Positions 1 to 7,178 of a DNA stretch of 50,095 nt are shown in pieces. The stretch is taken from positions 1-50,095 of the forward strand of contig JAFGGJ010000010.1 of the NCBI GenBank assembly GCA_016930595.1, written 5' to 3'. Made by a program: the position numbers and the translations under genes. Under the pieces are notes generated by a model. The model did not search any database. It was not told where the DNA came from and saw only the letters and a list, made by a program, of their open reading frames with translations. Position 1 is the first letter of the stretch. Every line of letters begins with the position of its first letter. The DNA comes from Planctomycetota bacterium. Lineage in GTDB: Bacteria > Planctomycetota > SZUA-567 > JAFGGJ01.

Positions 1-77
1 TTCGGGAAGTTTATGTCGTATGGGACGTTAGGTGTGGCGATATACTGCTATAGATTGGCTTCGTTTTGTCAATTATT
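1..77 (+). repeat. Terminal inverted repeat, left copy
   Basis: This 77-bp stretch is repeated in inverted orientation at 50006-50082. I count 6 mismatches (left positions 1, 11, 26, 34, 48 and 52), about 92% identity. Both copies point inwards and are followed closely by a GC-rich dyad (89-101 here; 49990-50005 at the right). No third copy was noticed inside the window. It is most likely a dispersed repeat or small structured element at which assembly broke. A short reading frame runs through it, but most substitutions change the amino acid, so coding is unlikely. Confidence 0.8.
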
Positions 78-88
78 TATTGGTATTT

Positions 89-109
89 CCCGGTTACCGG
101 GCATTTTTT
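89..109 (+). terminator. Hairpin plus T-tract just after the left repeat
   Basis: CCCGG-TTA-CCGGG (89-101) is followed by CATTTTTTC, the form of a Rho-independent terminator on the plus strand. It would end a transcript passing through the 77-bp repeat and would insulate the gene at 173. The stem has only 5 bp, so this is a moderate call. Confidence 0.5.
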
Positions 110-172
110 CACTGATAATGAATGCCATATTGCCGTCTGTGTGGATGGAAGACTGCAAGGGAGGATTCTGCC

Positions 173-1486
173 ATGACGTTACGAAGGCTGTTGACGCTCG
201 TGTTCTGTGTATGTCTCGCGGCTAGCGCCGTGGTGGCGGACGAACAGGAGCCCAGGCGAAAGCGCATTCTGGAACGGGAAATCGCCCCGGACTATGCCCA
301 GCCTGCCGACGAAGCGTGGCGGGAAGACATAAAGAAACATCTCACGAAAAAAGTCAGTTTTGAATTCGTGCAGACCCCGCTGACTGAATGCATCCAGTTT
401 TTGCAGAACCTTGTCAAAGTGAGTGTAGTCGTGGATCCGAGAAGCCTGGAAGAAATAGGTGGTGACGTGCCTGTCACGCTTCGTGTCGTCGATATGCCGC
501 TCAACACCGCCCTCGAATGGGTCACGCGGCTCGCCGGGCTCGACTACTCCATAACGAACGGCGCCATCTTCATCTCCACTCCCGGAAACCTGCAGGGGAA
601 ACCTTACCTTGTCGTCTACGACGTGCGCGATCTCGTTAACCACGGCCGCCGCTACGACCCTCCCGTCCTGGATTCCAAGGGCAGGATGATTGTGTTCGAC
701 GAATTGAACGATTTCAACGTTATCTCCGAAGACAAGCTGCCGGACATGATCATGGGCAAGATCTCCCCCGACACGTGGAACCCCGATATGGGGACGTCGA
801 TCGAAGTGACCGGAGGATTGCTGGCGGTGATGCAGCGCCGCGACGTCCACCTGCGCATCGCTGATCTCCTGGAACGGCTACACAGGGCGCGTTCGCGCTA
901 CCTGCGTGTTGAAATCGACATTGTCTCGGTCTCCCCCCAGGTATTCCAGCGGCTGCGCTCCGTGCAGAAGCCCGGTGATGAAACCGTTTACATGCCCCAG
1001 GCGGCCCTTGATATTGTCTCGGCGGAAACAAAAGCCGGAAACGCAGTCCTTCTCGACACTCTTTCCCTCGTTGCCGCCAGCGGCCAGCAGGCGTTCGCGT
1101 TTTCCGGCGAAGGCGCCGGCCGGCCCGAAGAAGGCAAGGCCGCGGATTTCACATGGGGGACCACGGTGGCCGTCCGACCCGCCGTCAATCCTGACGGCAA
1201 ACATGTGAGCATGAACGTTCTGGTCGTCCGGCAGATGCGCACTGATGCCAGACCCTTCTTCTTCAAAGCCGGAGGGGCGTTCACCTGCCTCGAAACCGAC
1301 ACTGTTCTTGCCGGATACTGCGGCCTTCCGGAAGGCGTCGGCAAGGGTTTCCTGCTGGTGTTGATCAGGCCCGCTATCATGAACCCCGGTCCGCAGGGCA
1401 AAGCCGTCAGGCCCACGCCCAGGAAGATCCCCGTGGGCGATACTCCGCTCAAAAGGGTGGACCAGCCGCAGGAAGCGGAATTCTAG
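173..1486 (+). CDS. Exported protein with secretin/TonB short N-terminal (STN)-like domain
   Basis: The product is 437 residues. The ATG at 173 is preferred over an upstream in-frame ATG at 122 because GGGAGG lies just before it and it opens a typical signal peptide (two Arg, a hydrophobic run, then an Ala-rich end at about residue 23). Residues about 60-140 show an STN-like pattern: a helix with a conserved small-residue loop, 'VPVTLRVVDMPLNTALEW', and a strand-rich end. This fold is found at the N-terminus of secretins and of many PVC-group periplasmic proteins. The C-terminal half (about 230-437) resembles the secretin region loosely, but I cannot confirm a full secretin. The protein is probably periplasmic or outer-membrane associated. 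Downstream is a small membrane gene after a 113-bp gap with its own -10-like box, so it may be monocistronic. An isolated STN protein of unknown role is the safe reading. Confidence 0.65.
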   Translation: MTLRRLLTLVFCVCLAASAVVADEQEPRRKRILEREIAPDYAQPADEAWREDIKKHLTKKVSFEFVQTPLTECIQFLQNLVKVSVVVDPRSLEEIGGDVPVTLRVVDMPLNTALEWVTRLAGLDYSITNGAIFISTPGNLQGKPYLVVYDVRDLVNHGRRYDPPVLDSKGRMIVFDELNDFNVISEDKLPDMIMGKISPDTWNPDMGTSIEVTGGLLAVMQRRDVHLRIADLLERLHRARSRYLRVEIDIVSVSPQVFQRLRSVQKPGDETVYMPQAALDIVSAETKAGNAVLLDTLSLVAASGQQAFAFSGEGAGRPEEGKAADFTWGTTVAVRPAVNPDGKHVSMNVLVVRQMRTDARPFFFKAGGAFTCLETDTVLAGYCGLPEGVGKGFLLVLIRPAIMNPGPQGKAVRPTPRKIPVGDTPLKRVDQPQEAEF

Positions 1487-1542
1487 GCCGCTCCGGCGAT
1501 GTTTGCAGAGCTTAAAATACGGGCGCGGCAGCATCCGCAGGG

Positions 1543-1548
1543 TATACT
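1543..1548 (+). promoter_or_regulatory. Possible -10 box (TATACT)
   Basis: TATACT lies 52 bp before the ATG at 1600, in the gap after the STN-like gene. No convincing -35 hexamer was found at the right spacing. It is reported because the next two genes need a promoter and it matches the consensus at five of six positions. Confidence 0.3.
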
Positions 1549-1599
1549 TTCATACTGCCCAATCGGCGGCGGGGGCCGCCAAGGAAAGGAACCCGGGCA

Positions 1600-1743
1600 A
1601 TGAAAGATGCGTATGGCGACAGGGCGCTGTCGGCGGTCTCGCTGGTCATGGCCGCACTTGCAGCGGCAAGCACGGCAATGCTGAAGGTCTACCACAAGCG
1701 GCTGAAAGGACGGCGGGGCATACCGGCGGGGGAGGAGAGATGA
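1600..1743 (+). CDS. Small single-pass membrane peptide, 47 aa
   Basis: This short frame starts at ATG 1600, eight bases after GGAAAGGAA, and ends at TGA 1741-1743, overlapping the ATG of the next gene (ATGA). The peptide has an acidic/basic start, one hydrophobic stretch of about 20 residues (around 10-30, 'LSAVSLVMAALAAASTAM') and a strongly basic tail (KRLKGRRG). This is a typical small inner-membrane peptide with positive-inside topology. Ribosome binding site, overlap and composition together make it a believable gene. It is translationally coupled to the U32-like protein, so it may anchor that protein at the membrane or simply feed ribosomes to it. No family is recognised. Confidence 0.55.
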   Translation: MKDAYGDRALSAVSLVMAALAAASTAMLKVYHKRLKGRRGIPAGEER

Positions 1744-2777
1744 AGTTCGCTGTCGGATACCAGCTTGCAGAACCAGGCGACGAGCCGTTCGCCGATATCG
1801 TGGCCGACTACCGGGACCACGTCGCCGAAGTGTACTTCCCGTGGCTGGACGCGGCGAGCGGCAGGGCGGCGCTGGCGACGCGGCGGGGCTACACCGACTG
1901 GATGGCGCAGGAACGGCTGGAAGACGACCTGAAGGCGTTCCGCAAAGCAGGCATGAGACTCGACGTCCTCTTCAACGCCAATTGCTACGGCGGAATGGCG
2001 GTAAGCCGGTACCTGGAAAACCAGGTGATCTCCATACTGGAGCATCTCGCGGAAACAGCCGGTGCCGTGGACGCGGTAACCACCACTTCTCTAGCCGTGG
2101 CGCGCACGGTAAAGAAGTACTTTCCCGGGACGGAAGTGCGCGCGTCGGTGAACATGCGCATAGGCACCGTCAAGGGCATGGAATACGTGGCCGGACTGTT
2201 CGACGGCTACTACGTGATGCGCGAACTCAACCGCAGCCCGTCATCGATAGCCGAACTCAAGGAATGGGCGGACGCCAACGGCAGAAAACTCTACATGCTG
2301 GCCAACAGCGGCTGCCTCAACTACTGCAGCGGGCAGACGTTCCACGACAACATGGTCGCCCACGAAAGGGAAATAGACGAGACGGCCAACATCGAGGGAT
2401 GGACGCCCCACGTCTGCTGGAACCTGTTCAGGGACCGCGCAAAACGCGTGAAGGTGCTGCAGAATTCGTGGGTCAGGCCGGAAGACCTGCATCGCTACGA
2501 AGGGCTGTTCGACGTGGTGAAGCTGGCTACAAGAATGCATTCCAGGCCCCGGACCGTCATGGAAGCATACACACGCGGCCGGTATGACGGGAACCTGCTG
2601 GACCTGCTGGAACCCGGCTTCGCCCCGGCGTTCCACCCGGACATAATCGACAACACGCTGTTTCCCAAAGACTGGTGGGAAAAAACCAGCAGTTGCGACA
2701 AGAGGTGCCATCGGTGCGGATATTGCGAAGACGTATTCAGGCGGGTGCTGGTGCGGATGGAGGATGGAGACGCCTGA
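1740..2777 (+). CDS. Peptidase U32-like protein with C-terminal Cys cluster
   Basis: The 345-residue product starts at ATG 1740 directly after GGGGGAGGAGAG. It is a TIM-barrel-like protein of the U32/UbiU-UbiV type. Visible hallmarks are an early 'DVLFNANCYGG' strand, alternating beta/alpha segments, and the 'NSGCLNYCSGQTFHDN' segment, which resembles the conserved Cys-rich region of U32 proteins. The C-terminus carries Cys319, Cys323, Cys326 and Cys329 (CX3CX2CX2C), a plausible 4Fe-4S ligand set. UbiU/UbiV are known to bind 4Fe-4S and act in O2-independent hydroxylation, but their cysteines are arranged differently, so the cofactor here is inferred. No protease active site can be assigned. 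The gene is translationally coupled to the 47-residue membrane peptide upstream and converges on the aldo/keto reductase 9 bp away. Confidence 0.7.
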   Translation: MKFAVGYQLAEPGDEPFADIVADYRDHVAEVYFPWLDAASGRAALATRRGYTDWMAQERLEDDLKAFRKAGMRLDVLFNANCYGGMAVSRYLENQVISILEHLAETAGAVDAVTTTSLAVARTVKKYFPGTEVRASVNMRIGTVKGMEYVAGLFDGYYVMRELNRSPSSIAELKEWADANGRKLYMLANSGCLNYCSGQTFHDNMVAHEREIDETANIEGWTPHVCWNLFRDRAKRVKVLQNSWVRPEDLHRYEGLFDVVKLATRMHSRPRTVMEAYTRGRYDGNLLDLLEPGFAPAFHPDIIDNTLFPKDWWEKTSSCDKRCHRCGYCEDVFRRVLVRMEDGDA

Positions 2778-2786
2778 ACGCGGGTG

Positions 2787-3656
2787 TCACCGCGACGAGA
2801 AAACCGGCTGGACGCCTTGGGACAGGCGGGCGATTTCAGTTTCTTCGGCGGGCGAGAGGGGCGTGAACCTGCGGGCGGCGTCGAGCGCCATGCGGAAAAG
2901 TTCCACGTGGCTGGGGGAAACAGCCGCGGTGACGTCTTTCGAAAGGGTGAACCTGATGGCTTTTTCGACCATCTCCGGGGTATCGACGGGGCGGTACCAG
3001 CACTTGGGCCACTTCGCGGCGTCCGCCCCGGAGCGCGTTGTGAAGGCAAGCGACTTGATGGCGAGGCGAGCGATGTCCTTCTCCAAGGCTTTTTTGTAGA
3101 TGGCGGGACCGAAGCCGCCCTGGTGCCAGCAGACGAAGTTGAGGGGGAATAGAACGGAATCGAAAGGGAAGCTGTCGAGGAGGAAGAGAGCGGCTTCTTC
3201 GGAATGGGCGGAAAAGCCGATGTAGCGCGTCTTGCCTTCGTCCCTGGCCCTGGCGAGGGTTTCGATCGCGCCGCCGGGGGCGAGGATGCGGCGGGCCTGA
3301 TCCATGTCCTGGACGCCGTGAAGCTGGTAGAGGTCGAAGTGGTCGGTGCGGAGGGTCCTGAGGGAGTTTTCGAGTTCGAGGCGTGAGCGTTCGGCGTCGC
3401 GCCTGCCGGTCTTGCACGCGAGGAAGACGTCGGAGCGAAAAGGGAGAAGGGCGGGTCCCATGCGCGCTTCGGCTTCGCCCTTGCCGTAGGAAGGGGCGAC
3501 GTCGAAATAGCCGGCGCCGTTTTCGACGGCTTCGGCAGCGATGGCGTTTGCTTCCGGCTGATCGTGCCCCATGAGGACGATGCCTCCGAGGGCGACGACG
3601 GGGAGATCGACACCGGGCCTGAAAGGCCTGCGCGGAATCGGGTCGGCGGCGTGCAA
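2787..3656 (-). CDS. Aldo/keto reductase family oxidoreductase
   Basis: This NAD(P)-dependent carbonyl reductase-type TIM barrel has 289 residues. The catalytic tetrad of the family can be read: Asp and Tyr in 'YFDVAPSYGKGEAEARMG', Lys in 'VFLACKTGRRD' and His in 'FDLYQLHGVQD'. The C-terminal cofactor-binding part is present ('AAVSPSHVELFRMAL' region), so the gene looks intact. No ATG occurs near the conserved N-terminus. The best start is TTG at 3656, seven bases downstream of a perfect AGGAGG (3664-3669 on the complement). The frame stays open far upstream, but that part overlaps the peptidase E gene and lacks family features. It is divergent from peptidase E and separated by 144 bp. The substrate is unknown; the nearby araD-araB pair suggests, weakly, a sugar-derived aldehyde. 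Confidence 0.85.
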   Translation of the reverse strand: MHAADPIPRRPFRPGVDLPVVALGGIVLMGHDQPEANAIAAEAVENGAGYFDVAPSYGKGEAEARMGPALLPFRSDVFLACKTGRRDAERSRLELENSLRTLRTDHFDLYQLHGVQDMDQARRILAPGGAIETLARARDEGKTRYIGFSAHSEEAALFLLDSFPFDSVLFPLNFVCWHQGGFGPAIYKKALEKDIARLAIKSLAFTTRSGADAAKWPKCWYRPVDTPEMVEKAIRFTLSKDVTAAVSPSHVELFRMALDAARRFTPLSPAEETEIARLSQGVQPVFSSR

Positions 3657-3800
3657 CAGCGGTCCTCCTGACGGAAGCGAACGGTACGGACATGATAGCG
3701 GAGGCCGCAGGGGAAGCAACGGAATACCGGGAAGGCTTGCGGCCCCGTGGACGGCGAATATGCTTGGGGGAAACGTGCGCACGGAGGAGAAAGGGACGGA

Positions 3801-4535
3801 ATGAAGATCATGGCGATAGGGGGCGGCGGGATGAAGGGCCGAAAGGTCCGCGGGATCGAGGCGAGGCTGGCGGAGCTGACCGGGAAGAGGAGACCCACGG
3901 CGCTGTTCATACCGACTGCGTCGGGAGACAACCCGGAGTACACGGAGCGGTTCCACAGGTTCTACGGCGGGGCGATGGGATGCCGGACGGAAGCGCTGGA
4001 GCTGTTCCGGAACCGCCCTTCGGGAAGGAGGATTGAGGAGATAATAACGAACGCCGACTTGATATACGTGGGCGGCGGTAACACGTACAGGATGATAAAG
4101 CTGTGGCGGAAGCTGGGGGTGGACAGAATGTTGAGGAAGGCAGGAGAAAGGGGAACGGTGCTTTCCGGGGCGAGCGCCGGGGCGATCTGCTGGTACAGGC
4201 ACGGGCACAGCGATTCGAGGTACAAGCCGGACAGGGCATGGGACTACATAAGGGTGGGGGGCCTGGGCTTTTTGAAGGGGATGTACTGCCCGCACTACCA
4301 TTCGGAAAAGAGGGAGGCGTCGTTCCACGCAATGGTGCTGCGATACGGCGGGGTGTGGATAGCGTGCGACGACGACGCGGCGATAGAGACTGCGGGTGAC
4401 GGGTATCGGATCGTGACATCACGGAGGGGAGCGAAGGCATACAGGGTCTACGGGTCGAGGGGCGAGATCGTGCGGGAGCGGCTGAATGAAACGAAGAAAC
4501 ACCTGCCGCTGGAAGAGCTGCTGAAGAAGCCATAG
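3801..4535 (+). CDS. pepE: Peptidase E / S51-family dipeptidase
   Basis: The 244-residue product belongs to peptidase family S51 (alpha-aspartyl dipeptidase or cyanophycinase type), which has a class-I glutamine-amidotransferase-like fold. The nucleophile elbow is plain: 'LSGASAGAICW', with Ser at about residue 121. The upstream 'ADLIYVGGGNTYRM' is the characteristic oxyanion/GGGN motif, and a histidine in 'YCPHYHSE' is the likely triad His. Length is close to PepE (about 230). ATG 3801 follows GGAGGAGAAAGG; an in-frame ATG at 3747 lacks a site. It is probably a cytoplasmic peptidase for Asp-X dipeptides, though cyanophycin or a beta-linked substrate is possible. A weak hairpin (CCGGCG/CGCCGG, 4546-4560) follows the stop. 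Confidence 0.8.
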   Translation: MKIMAIGGGGMKGRKVRGIEARLAELTGKRRPTALFIPTASGDNPEYTERFHRFYGGAMGCRTEALELFRNRPSGRRIEEIITNADLIYVGGGNTYRMIKLWRKLGVDRMLRKAGERGTVLSGASAGAICWYRHGHSDSRYKPDRAWDYIRVGGLGFLKGMYCPHYHSEKREASFHAMVLRYGGVWIACDDDAAIETAGDGYRIVTSRRGAKAYRVYGSRGEIVRERLNETKKHLPLEELLKKP

Positions 4536-4586
4536 TGCCTGCTGCCCGGCGAGGCGCCGGCAAGCCGGACGGTTCACGGGGTGTGC

Positions 4587-4614
4587 TTGTATCACCCGCC
4601 TGCTGATATATACT
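4587..4614 (+). promoter_or_regulatory. Candidate promoter of araD-araB
   Basis: TTGTAT (4587-4592), a 16-bp spacer, then TATACT (4609-4614), about 30 bp before the araD start. An interrupted dyad (CGGGGTG...CACCCG) overlaps the -35 region and could bind a regulator. The -35 match is weak. Confidence 0.45.
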
Positions 4615-4645
4615 GAGGCGACCGGATGAAAACCAGGGGATGAAA

Positions 4646-5353
4646 ATGCACTACGAGCTGCGCGAAGAGGTGTACTGGGCGAACATGGAGCTCCATATCC
4701 AGAAGCTGGCGATATACACATGGGGCAACGCCAGCGGGATAGACCGTGAAGCCGGGATCATCGCGATAAAGCCGTCGGGGCTGGCGTACGAGGAGCTGCG
4801 GCCGGAGATGATAGTGCTGGTGGACCTGGAAGGCAAGGTGGTGGACGGAGAACTGAAACCGTCTTCGGACACGGCGACGCACATCGAGCTGTACCGGGCG
4901 TTCGTGAAAGTGGGGGGCGTGGTGCACACGCATTCGCCGCACGCGACGGCGTGGGCGCAGGCGCGCCAGCCGCTGCCGTGCTACGGGACGACGCACGCGG
5001 ACTATTTTCACGGTGAAGTGCCCGTGACAACGATGCTTACGGACGCCGAGATAGACGGTGACTACGAGGCGGAGACGGGGAAGGCGATCGTGAAGAAATT
5101 CCGCGAGGCGGGGCTGAAGCCGGAGGAGATGCCGGCGGTGCTGTCGGCGGGACACGGGCCGTTCACGTGGGGCAAGAACGCCGAAGAGGCCGTGTGCAAC
5201 GCCGTGGTGCTGGAGGAAGCGGCAAGGATGGCGATGATGACCGAAGGCATATGCCGCCAGGCGGAGGCGATACCGGGCAAGCTGCTGGACAAGCACTTCC
5301 TGCGGAAACACGGGCCGGGGGCCTACTACGGGCAAGGAGAAGAACATGTCTAA
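4646..5353 (+). CDS. araD: L-ribulose-5-phosphate 4-epimerase
   Basis: This class-II aldolase-family enzyme converts L-ribulose 5-phosphate to D-xylulose 5-phosphate. It has 235 residues and closely follows the E. coli AraD pattern: 'TWGNASG' phosphate loop, 'KPSGLAYEEL', 'KPSSDTATHIELY', zinc ligands in 'HTHSPHATAWA', 'YGTTHADYFHGEVP', 'GHGPFTWGKNAEEAV' and the C-terminal 'KHGPGAYYGQ'. Two starts are possible. ATG 4646 gives the same N-terminal length as E. coli AraD and has AGGGG six bases upstream; ATG 4640 abuts that AGGGG. Its last codons overlap the ribulokinase start by 8 bp. Isomerase (araA), transporter and regulator are not in this window. Confidence 0.92.
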   Translation: MHYELREEVYWANMELHIQKLAIYTWGNASGIDREAGIIAIKPSGLAYEELRPEMIVLVDLEGKVVDGELKPSSDTATHIELYRAFVKVGGVVHTHSPHATAWAQARQPLPCYGTTHADYFHGEVPVTTMLTDAEIDGDYEAETGKAIVKKFREAGLKPEEMPAVLSAGHGPFTWGKNAEEAVCNAVVLEEAARMAMMTEGICRQAEAIPGKLLDKHFLRKHGPGAYYGQGEEHV

Positions 5354-7040
5354 GAAGTGCGCTCTTGGAATAGACTACGGAACGAATTCGGTGCGCGCCC
5401 TGGTAGTGGACACCGCAACAGGCAGGGAGATGGGGACGTGCGTGTACAACTATCCCAGCGGCGACGCCGGCATCATAACGGACGGCAAGGACGCCAACCT
5501 CGCCCGGCAGAACCCCGCGGACTACGTCAGGGGGCTGGAGGCGTCGGTGACGGGCGCCATGGCGCAGGCGAGGAAACTGGGCGTACGGGGAACGGACGTG
5601 GCGGGGATAGGCATCGACACGACGGGGTCGACGCCGATACCCGTGGACGGGAAGGGGACCCCGCTGGCGTTCGCGAAGGAATTCCGGAAGAACCCGAACG
5701 CCATGGCGTGGCTGTGGAAGGACCACACTGGACACGCCGAGGCGGCGGAGATCACGGAGGCGGCCAAGAAGCTGCGGCCGCACTACCTGGCGAAATGCGG
5801 CGGGACGTATTCATCGGAGTGGTACTGGAGCAAGATACTGCACTGCAGGAGGGCGGACAGGAAAGTGTTTGAGTCGGCGGAAGCGTGGGTGGAGCACGCC
5901 GACTGGATGCCTGCATATCTGGCCGGGGACACCCGGCCCGAGCGGATAAAGCCGGGAATATGCGCGGCGGGTCACAAGGCGATGTACAACGACGCGTGGG
6001 GAGGATACCCGGACGCGGAATTCCTGAAGAAGATAGATCCGGTGCTAGGCGCGCTGAGAAAGAAGATGTGGTCGAAGGCCTATACGTCGGACAACAAGGC
6101 GGGGAGGCTTTCGGAGAAGAACGCCGCGAGGCTGGGCCTGCCGGCGGGGATACCGGTGGCCGTGGGGGCTTTCGACGCCCACATGGGAGCGGTCGGGGCG
6201 GGCGTGAGCGAGGGACGGCTGGTGAAAGTGTTGGGGACATCGTCGTGCGACATGGCGGTGCTGAAGAACACGCGGAAGATAAAAGACGTGCCCGGGCTGT
6301 GCGGGATAGTCGACGGGTCGATTCTTCCTGGGTATTACGGGTTCGAGGCGGGGCAGTCCGCGGTGGGAGACATATTCAACTCATTCGTAAGGGACTTTGT
6401 AAACGGCAGGACGGAGAACGCTGCTTCCGGAAAGAAGACGGACGTGCACACGTACCTGTCACAGGAGGCCGGAAAGCTGAAAGCGGGCGAGTCGGGGCTG
6501 TTGGCGCTGGACTGGCACAACGGGAACAGGACCGTGCTGGTTGATCCGAGGTTGACGGGACTGGTGATGGGCTACACGCTGCACACTACGGCGGTGGAGG
6601 TGTACCGGGCGCTGGTCGAGGCGACGGCGTTCGGGGCGAGGGTGATAGTCGAAAGGGAAGAAGAGTACGGGATACCTGTCAGGGAGATCATCTGCGCCGG
6701 CGGCATAGCGGAGAAGAACCCGCTGGTGCTGCAGATATACGCCGACGTCCTGCAGAAGATGATCAAGGTGGCGAGGTCATCGCAGACGTGCGCGCTGGGG
6801 GCGGCGATCTTCGGAGCAGTGGCGGGCGGAGCGCACAAGAGTGTAACGGCAGCGCAGAAGAAAATGACGGGCATCAAGAAGGAAACTTACAGGCCGCGCA
6901 CCCGCGAGAAGAAGACGTATGACAGGCTCTATGGCGTCTACAGGAAAATGCACGATTCGCTGGGAATGCCCGGGACAAGAACGGACCTGTCCGGGGTGAT
7001 GAAGGAGCTGCTGGACGTGAAGGCCGAAGCCGCCGGCTGA
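5346..7040 (+). CDS. araB: Ribulokinase
   Basis: This FGGY-family sugar kinase phosphorylates L-ribulose with ATP to L-ribulose 5-phosphate, the substrate of the gene just upstream. At 564 residues it is the normal size for AraB. The N-terminal ATPase phosphate loop reads 'ALGIDYGTNSVRALVV'; 'GIDTTGSTPIPVD' and 'NPNAMAWLWKDHT' are typical of ribulokinase; the second domain has 'VKVLGTSSCDMAV', 'GFEAGQSAVGDIF' and the adenosine-binding 'ICAGGIAEKNPLVLQI'. It starts at ATG 5346 inside the end of araD (8-bp overlap), with AAGGAGAAGAAC in front, so the two are translationally coupled. A C-terminal basic segment completes the fold. The gene appears intact and the assignment is firm. Confidence 0.93.
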   Translation: MSKKCALGIDYGTNSVRALVVDTATGREMGTCVYNYPSGDAGIITDGKDANLARQNPADYVRGLEASVTGAMAQARKLGVRGTDVAGIGIDTTGSTPIPVDGKGTPLAFAKEFRKNPNAMAWLWKDHTGHAEAAEITEAAKKLRPHYLAKCGGTYSSEWYWSKILHCRRADRKVFESAEAWVEHADWMPAYLAGDTRPERIKPGICAAGHKAMYNDAWGGYPDAEFLKKIDPVLGALRKKMWSKAYTSDNKAGRLSEKNAARLGLPAGIPVAVGAFDAHMGAVGAGVSEGRLVKVLGTSSCDMAVLKNTRKIKDVPGLCGIVDGSILPGYYGFEAGQSAVGDIFNSFVRDFVNGRTENAASGKKTDVHTYLSQEAGKLKAGESGLLALDWHNGNRTVLVDPRLTGLVMGYTLHTTAVEVYRALVEATAFGARVIVEREEEYGIPVREIICAGGIAEKNPLVLQIYADVLQKMIKVARSSQTCALGAAIFGAVAGGAHKSVTAAQKKMTGIKKETYRPRTREKKTYDRLYGVYRKMHDSLGMPGTRTDLSGVMKELLDVKAEAAG

Positions 7041-7069
7041 CACCGCCCGGAACCGCGGGCCGGGGGACG

Positions 7070-7114
7070 ATCACGCGTGATTCCGTAACAATTCCGGAAT
7101 TTTCGTGATATAAT
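7070..7114 (+). promoter_or_regulatory. Promoter with two perfect palindromes
   Basis: GTAACA (7085-7090), an 18-bp spacer and a consensus TATAAT (7109-7114) precede the gene at 7179. The spacer begins with a perfect 12-bp palindrome AATTCCGGAATT (7090-7101), and another, ATCACGCGTGAT (7070-7081), lies just before the -35. Such placement suits repressor/activator sites, but no regulator gene is nearby. Confidence 0.55.
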
Positions 7115-7178
7115 AGGGTCGTTGGAACGTCATGAAATTACCGGTGTTACCGCCTGAGGCGTCGTGAAGGAGAACTGC

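Noticed and set aside
13-225. 70-codon frame through the left repeat
   Set aside because: The matching frame in the right copy differs mainly by amino-acid-changing substitutions, there is no ribosome binding site, and the repeat plus hairpin explains the conservation better.
3657-4328. N-terminal extension of the aldo/keto reductase to ATG 4328
   Set aside because: It would overlap peptidase E, is Pro/Arg-rich and lacks family sequence. TTG 3656 with AGGAGG fits.
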